10,311 nucleotides of DNA, taken from positions 147,718 to 158,028 of the forward strand of contig NVVB01000002.1 of NCBI GenBank assembly GCA_002402085.1. The letters run 5' to 3'. Below, one piece after another: positions 7,344 to 10,311 of this stretch. The notes under the pieces are model-generated. The model worked only from the letters and a program-made list of their open reading frames with translations. It did no database searches and was not told the origin of the DNA. Source of the stretch: Gammaproteobacteria bacterium. Its GTDB lineage: Bacteria > Pseudomonadota > Gammaproteobacteria > Pseudomonadales > UBA3067. The position numbers were made by a program, and so were the translations under genes. Numbering within the stretch: position 1 is the stretch's first letter; each line of letters begins with the position of its first letter.

Positions 7344-8177
7344 ATGGCAGTAGTAACTGACGACGCATTAGCATCATCCCCGCAGGAACCCGACCGCTTT
7401 ATAATAAGACTCTTATTCCCCATGAAAAACGGCTTTCCTAAAGTGCCATGGCTTGCCTCAAGCATCGCGGTCGGTCTGGTCGCCATTCTCTTTGGCGTCT
7501 ACCGCTGGTATCAACAAAACTATTCGTTCACTGTAGGCTTGGATTATTTTGAACCCGAATTCCAAACCTACTGGATGAATTTATTTTGGTTTCAAATGAT
7601 TGTAATTACTGCCGTCGGCGCCATCGGTGTGCCTTGGATATGGATGACTCGGCCTGATGAAGCCGAAATGACACCCGAAAGAGAACTCGGCACGTACTAC
7701 CTAATTCTCACCCTTATGGCCTTTGGTAGCTTTTTAATAGTGGTCATTCTAGGGCTGTTTGCCGAAGCCGACGCCGCCTGGCATCAAGTCACCATTCGAG
7801 ACACCGATTTCACCCCCACCCATATCGGATTGTTTTATTTTGCGATCCCCGTATTAACGGTCTTTGTCGCGCTAACCTTTGTTTGGATTCATACGCGTAT
7901 GCCTGATTTCAAAAACAGAGTATCGCTGTCCTTTGCGATCGTCGCTTCTGCGCCTATTTTGATCATGCCCAATCTCGGTCTCAACGAATGGGGACATACC
8001 TTTTTCTACGCCGAAGAACTTTTCGCCGCACCTATTCATTACGGCTTTGTCGTACTCGGCTGGGGCATATTCGCAATCAGTGGATTCTTACTGCAGTGCT
8101 TTAACCGCATTCGGATATTGACCCTAACGCTTGCCGAGCAAGAAGTAGTCGGCGCGACCGAGTCCAAGGCAGCTTAA
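7344..8177 (+). CDS. pmoC: Solitary copper membrane monooxygenase subunit C (PmoC/AmoC family)
   Basis: PmoC is a membrane subunit of particulate methane, ammonia or alkane monooxygenase, which hydroxylates small substrates with O2 at copper sites. The product is 277 aa, a normal family length, with about six membrane helices (roughly 36-53, 78-101, 119-140, 158-182, 194-209, 231-252). The CuC ligands are present: D143, H147 and H160 in EADAAWHQ...RDTDFTPTH. The CuD-type residues are also present: N214, H218 and H232 in GLNEWGH...APIHYGF. The GLDYFEPEFQTYWMN segment at 65-79 resembles PmoC more than AmoC. The usual YWG..FTEQD before the copper aspartate is replaced by VILGLFAEAD, so this is a divergent member. 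AAGGA precedes ATG 7344. No pmoA or pmoB lies beside it and a terminator follows, so it is an orphan copy. Substrate cannot be told. Confidence 0.93.
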   Translation: MAVVTDDALASSPQEPDRFIIRLLFPMKNGFPKVPWLASSIAVGLVAILFGVYRWYQQNYSFTVGLDYFEPEFQTYWMNLFWFQMIVITAVGAIGVPWIWMTRPDEAEMTPERELGTYYLILTLMAFGSFLIVVILGLFAEADAAWHQVTIRDTDFTPTHIGLFYFAIPVLTVFVALTFVWIHTRMPDFKNRVSLSFAIVASAPILIMPNLGLNEWGHTFFYAEELFAAPIHYGFVVLGWGIFAISGFLLQCFNRIRILTLTLAEQEVVGATESKAA

Positions 8178-8206
8178 ACTCTGGCGACATGGATCGATCA
8201 CACCCA

Positions 8207-8243
8207 GGGCGGAACAAAGACAATCTTTGTTCCGCCCTTTTTA
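8207..8243 (+). terminator. Strong rho-independent terminator of the pmoC-like gene
   Basis: GGGCGGAACAAAGA (8207-8220) pairs perfectly with TCTTTGTTCCGCCC (8224-8237) across a CAA loop and is followed directly by TTTTT. It starts 29 bp after the pmoC stop and isolates that gene from downstream genes. Confidence 0.95.
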
Positions 8244-8448
8244 TTTATGACCTCATTACATGTTTTAGCTTTCCGTTAACCCTCGCATGTCGATAGCCCC
8301 TTAAACTCAGCACCCGCCCGCCCCCTGCGTTTCAATTCATTGCACCCAGTCACTGTCTAATCACTTACGGCGACTCCACCCCCATACGCCACGTACTAAC
8401 TGCTCACGCCGCCATAGCCGGTCAAATGATGTTTAGCTCAGTTTTAGC

Positions 8449-8476
8449 TATACTAGGCCAGCCCATGCAATGGCCT
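8449..8476 (+). promoter_or_regulatory. Candidate promoter with palindrome at the start site, upstream of the deaminase
   Basis: The 307 bp between the pmoC terminator and the deaminase hold no gene. TATACT at 8449-8454 is a fair -10, preceded by a near-repeat TTTAGCTcagTTTTAGCT (8432-8449), with no clear -35. Directly after it, AGGCCA (8455-8460) and TGGCCT (8471-8476) form a 6-bp inverted repeat with a 10-nt spacer that would cover the transcription start, as an operator might. This would serve the deaminase-ubiG pair. Function is inferred. Confidence 0.35.
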
Positions 8477-8550
8477 GTACATTACGTATTTAGGCGCAAG
8501 CACCCGAACAATTGCACCATCAATCACTGCACCGCCAACCAAGGCCCGCT

Positions 8551-9888
8551 ATGAACTCCCAAGCCACCAAATTGCTTATCAAACCTCAATGGTTGATCCC
8601 CATCGATCATTCAGAGGCCTTGCTAACTGAACACTCAGTGCTTATTGAAAACGATACCATTAGCGCCATCATCGCCAATAAAGACCTAGACCAACCTCAG
8701 TATCAAACGCAGCTGCAAGGCGCTGAAGTACTTGAGCTGCCGGGCCAAGCCTTACTTCCTGGCTTCGTCAATGCCCATGGACACAGTGCCATGTCTCTGT
8801 TTCGAGGCTTAGCCGATGATTTACCTCTCAACACTTGGCTCAATGATCACATTTGGCCGGCCGAGGCGAAGTGGGTCAGTGAAGAATTTGTCCACGATGG
8901 CAGCCAACTAGCCATTGCTGAAATGCTGCGTTCGGGCACCACGTGCTTTGCAGACATGTACTTTTTCCCCGAAGTCACGGCCAAGGTCGCGCAACAAAAT
9001 AAAATCCGCTGTCGGGTCAATACACCTATCTTAGATTTCCCCACCGTGTGGGCACAATCAGCCGATGAGTACATTCATAAAGGCCTACAGACTCACGACG
9101 ACTTCCGTGCCAGCCCACTAGTCAGCATGGCCTTTGGCCCTCATTCGCCCTATACCCTGGCGGATAAGTCCTTGGAAAAAATCGCCATGCTTGCCGACGA
9201 GTTAGACATTGGCATTCACATGCATGTCGCCGAGACGGCCTTTGAAGTGGACGAGTCACTTAAATTACATAACAAGCGCCCACTACAACGCCTGGACGAA
9301 ATCGGCTTACTGACGCCCAAGTTTCAAGCGGTACACATGACCCAAATTTCTGAACCGGAATTTCAAGTCATCGCGAGCCGAGGCATTCACGTGATACACT
9401 GCCCCGAATCCAATCTCAAACTTGCCAGTGGTTTCTGCCCTGCAAAACAACTACTCGACCTGAACGTCAATGTCGCCTTAGGCACGGACGGTGCAGCCAG
9501 CAACAATGATTTAGACATGCTAGGCGAAACCCGTACAGCCGCGCTGTTAGCCAAAGCCGTAGCAGAAGACGCCGCTGCATTTTCAGCCCTCGAAGCCCTT
9601 ACTGCGGCGACCTTGGGCGGTGCAAAAGCATTAGGCTTACAAGATCAAATCGGCAGCATTAGCCCCGGTAAACAAGCAGACCTAATGACCATCAATCTGC
9701 ACACACCCGACCTACTGCCGATCTACAACCCGATCTCACAAATTGTCTACTCAGCATCCCGTCACAATGTCGCACACGTTTGGGTCGCTGGGCAGCAGCT
9801 ATTACAAGACGGCCAGCTGACCCTGATGGACTCCCAAGCAATCATCGACAGCGCATTGAGCTGGCAAGACAAAATCAGCAACTCTTAA
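8551..9888 (+). CDS. mtaD: TRZ/ATZ family amidohydrolase, probable 5-methylthioadenosine/S-adenosylhomocysteine deaminase
   Basis: This amidohydrolase-superfamily enzyme probably deaminates methylthioadenosine and/or S-adenosylhomocysteine to the inosine forms. The 445-aa product has the metal site NAHGH (H76, H78), GIHMHVAE (H225, E228) and [10 protein letters not shown] (D313), plus FGPHSPY (H198) and [14 protein letters not shown] around H283. The ends form the beta-sandwich typical of the family ([12 protein letters not shown] near 367-378). It closely resembles, from memory, the Pseudomonas TRZ/ATZ hydrolase encoded next to ubiG. ATG 8551 is preferred over an in-frame ATG at 8512 because AAGG (8541-8544) lies 6 nt before it and the family N-terminus fits. 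ubiG starts 25 bp downstream, suggesting one operon; removing S-adenosylhomocysteine would suit a methyltransferase neighbour. Substrate choice is by homology only. Confidence 0.9.
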   Translation: MNSQATKLLIKPQWLIPIDHSEALLTEHSVLIENDTISAIIANKDLDQPQYQTQLQGAEVLELPGQALLPGFVNAHGHSAMSLFRGLADDLPLNTWLNDHIWPAEAKWVSEEFVHDGSQLAIAEMLRSGTTCFADMYFFPEVTAKVAQQNKIRCRVNTPILDFPTVWAQSADEYIHKGLQTHDDFRASPLVSMAFGPHSPYTLADKSLEKIAMLADELDIGIHMHVAETAFEVDESLKLHNKRPLQRLDEIGLLTPKFQAVHMTQISEPEFQVIASRGIHVIHCPESNLKLASGFCPAKQLLDLNVNVALGTDGAASNNDLDMLGETRTAALLAKAVAEDAAAFSALEALTAATLGGAKALGLQDQIGSISPGKQADLMTINLHTPDLLPIYNPISQIVYSASRHNVAHVWVAGQQLLQDGQLTLMDSQAIIDSALSWQDKISNS

Positions 9889-9913
9889 AGAATTTAGTAA
9901 CAAGGACCTCCCC

Positions 9914-10311
9914 ATGGAAAACGTCGACTACGCAGAACTGGAAAAATTTGAATCCATCGCCGAACGCTGGTGGGACAAGACCAGTGAGTTTAAACCCCTA
10001 CACGATATCAACCCGCTACGGCTCAATTACATCAATGAGCGCGCGCCCCTGTCCGGCAAGAAAGTCATCGATATAGGCTGTGGCGGAGGCATTCTTTCAG
10101 AATCCATGGCCCAACGCGGCGCAGACGTCACAGGCATCGACATGGGCGAAGCGCCACTGGCGGTGGCCCGTATTCATGCTGAGAAAAGCGGCATCAAGGT
10201 CAACTACCTACACAACACGGCCGAAAAAATGGCTGAAGAGAACCCAGGCCAATACGACGTAGTGACATGCTTAGAAATGCTCGAGCATGTCCCTGACCCG
10301 TCATCCGTAAT
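9914..10311 (+). CDS. ubiG: Ubiquinone biosynthesis O-methyltransferase, N-terminal part (cut by window edge)
   Basis: UbiG performs both SAM-dependent O-methylations of ubiquinone synthesis. 132 codons are visible of about 235-240. The start ATG at 9914 follows AAGGA (9902-9906) at 7 nt. The conserved N-terminal block [14 protein letters not shown] and [15 protein letters not shown] (26-40) is UbiG-specific. SAM-binding motif I is [13 protein letters not shown] (51-63), the post-I acidic residue is in VTGIDM (72-77), and motif II is [16 protein letters not shown] (114-129). It probably shares a transcript with the upstream deaminase, which may clear its S-adenosylhomocysteine product. The C-terminus lies outside the window. 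Confidence 0.97.
   Translation, partial: MENVDYAELEKFESIAERWWDKTSEFKPLHDINPLRLNYINERAPLSGKKVIDIGCGGGILSESMAQRGADVTGIDMGEAPLAVARIHAEKSGIKVNYLHNTAEKMAEENPGQYDVVTCLEMLEHVPDPSSV

Noticed and set aside
1..10311. CRISPR arrays, insertion sequences, tRNA or rRNA genes
   Set aside because: No regularly spaced repeats, transposase-like proteins, terminal inverted repeats or cloverleaf-like sequences were seen anywhere in the window.

Overview
The window reads as a gammaproteobacterial chromosome segment. SerC, GyrA, the TRZ/ATZ-type deaminase and UbiG all look gammaproteobacterial. From memory, serC-gyrA next to a methylthioadenosine-type deaminase and ubiG recalls the Pseudomonas order serC-gyrA-mtnA-deaminase-ubiG. 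A copper membrane monooxygenase subunit C gene (pmoC/amoC family) and a PEP-CTERM protein point to a methanotroph, an ammonia oxidiser or a short-chain alkane oxidiser rather than a pseudomonad. I cannot name the genus.

Layout. Minus strand, positions 1-3259: the 5' part of serC (cut by the window edge) and complete gyrA, 71 bp apart and probably co-transcribed, with a likely gyrA promoter near 3350. Positions 3260-4139 hold no confident gene; most of this stretch is unusually rich in A+C on the plus strand. Plus strand, 4232-5936: a type VI secretion-like cargo cassette. It has an unrecognised 271-aa protein ending in a GAPFCEECE motif, a DUF4123 (Tap-type) effector chaperone, and a 50-aa ORF overlapping the chaperone by ATGA where an effector gene would be expected. 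Positions 6024-6638 encode a secreted PEP-CTERM protein followed by a 13-bp hairpin. After about 660 bp without a convincing gene comes a solitary pmoC-like gene (7344-8177), closed by a very strong intrinsic terminator. The plus strand ends with the deaminase (8551-9888) and the start of ubiG (9914 to the window edge), 25 bp apart and probably one operon.

How the parts fit. The outer genes are housekeeping: serine/PLP synthesis, DNA supercoiling, salvage of methylthioadenosine or S-adenosylhomocysteine, and ubiquinone synthesis. The deaminase next to a SAM-dependent methyltransferase makes sense, because such transferases produce S-adenosylhomocysteine. The roughly 4.5 kb between gyrA and the deaminase looks like an accessory insertion. 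It carries three unrelated modules: a T6SS cargo remnant, a PEP-CTERM surface protein, and an orphan CuMMO subunit with all its metal-ligand residues. The orphan pmoC and the possibly decapitated effector cassette are the most interesting items.
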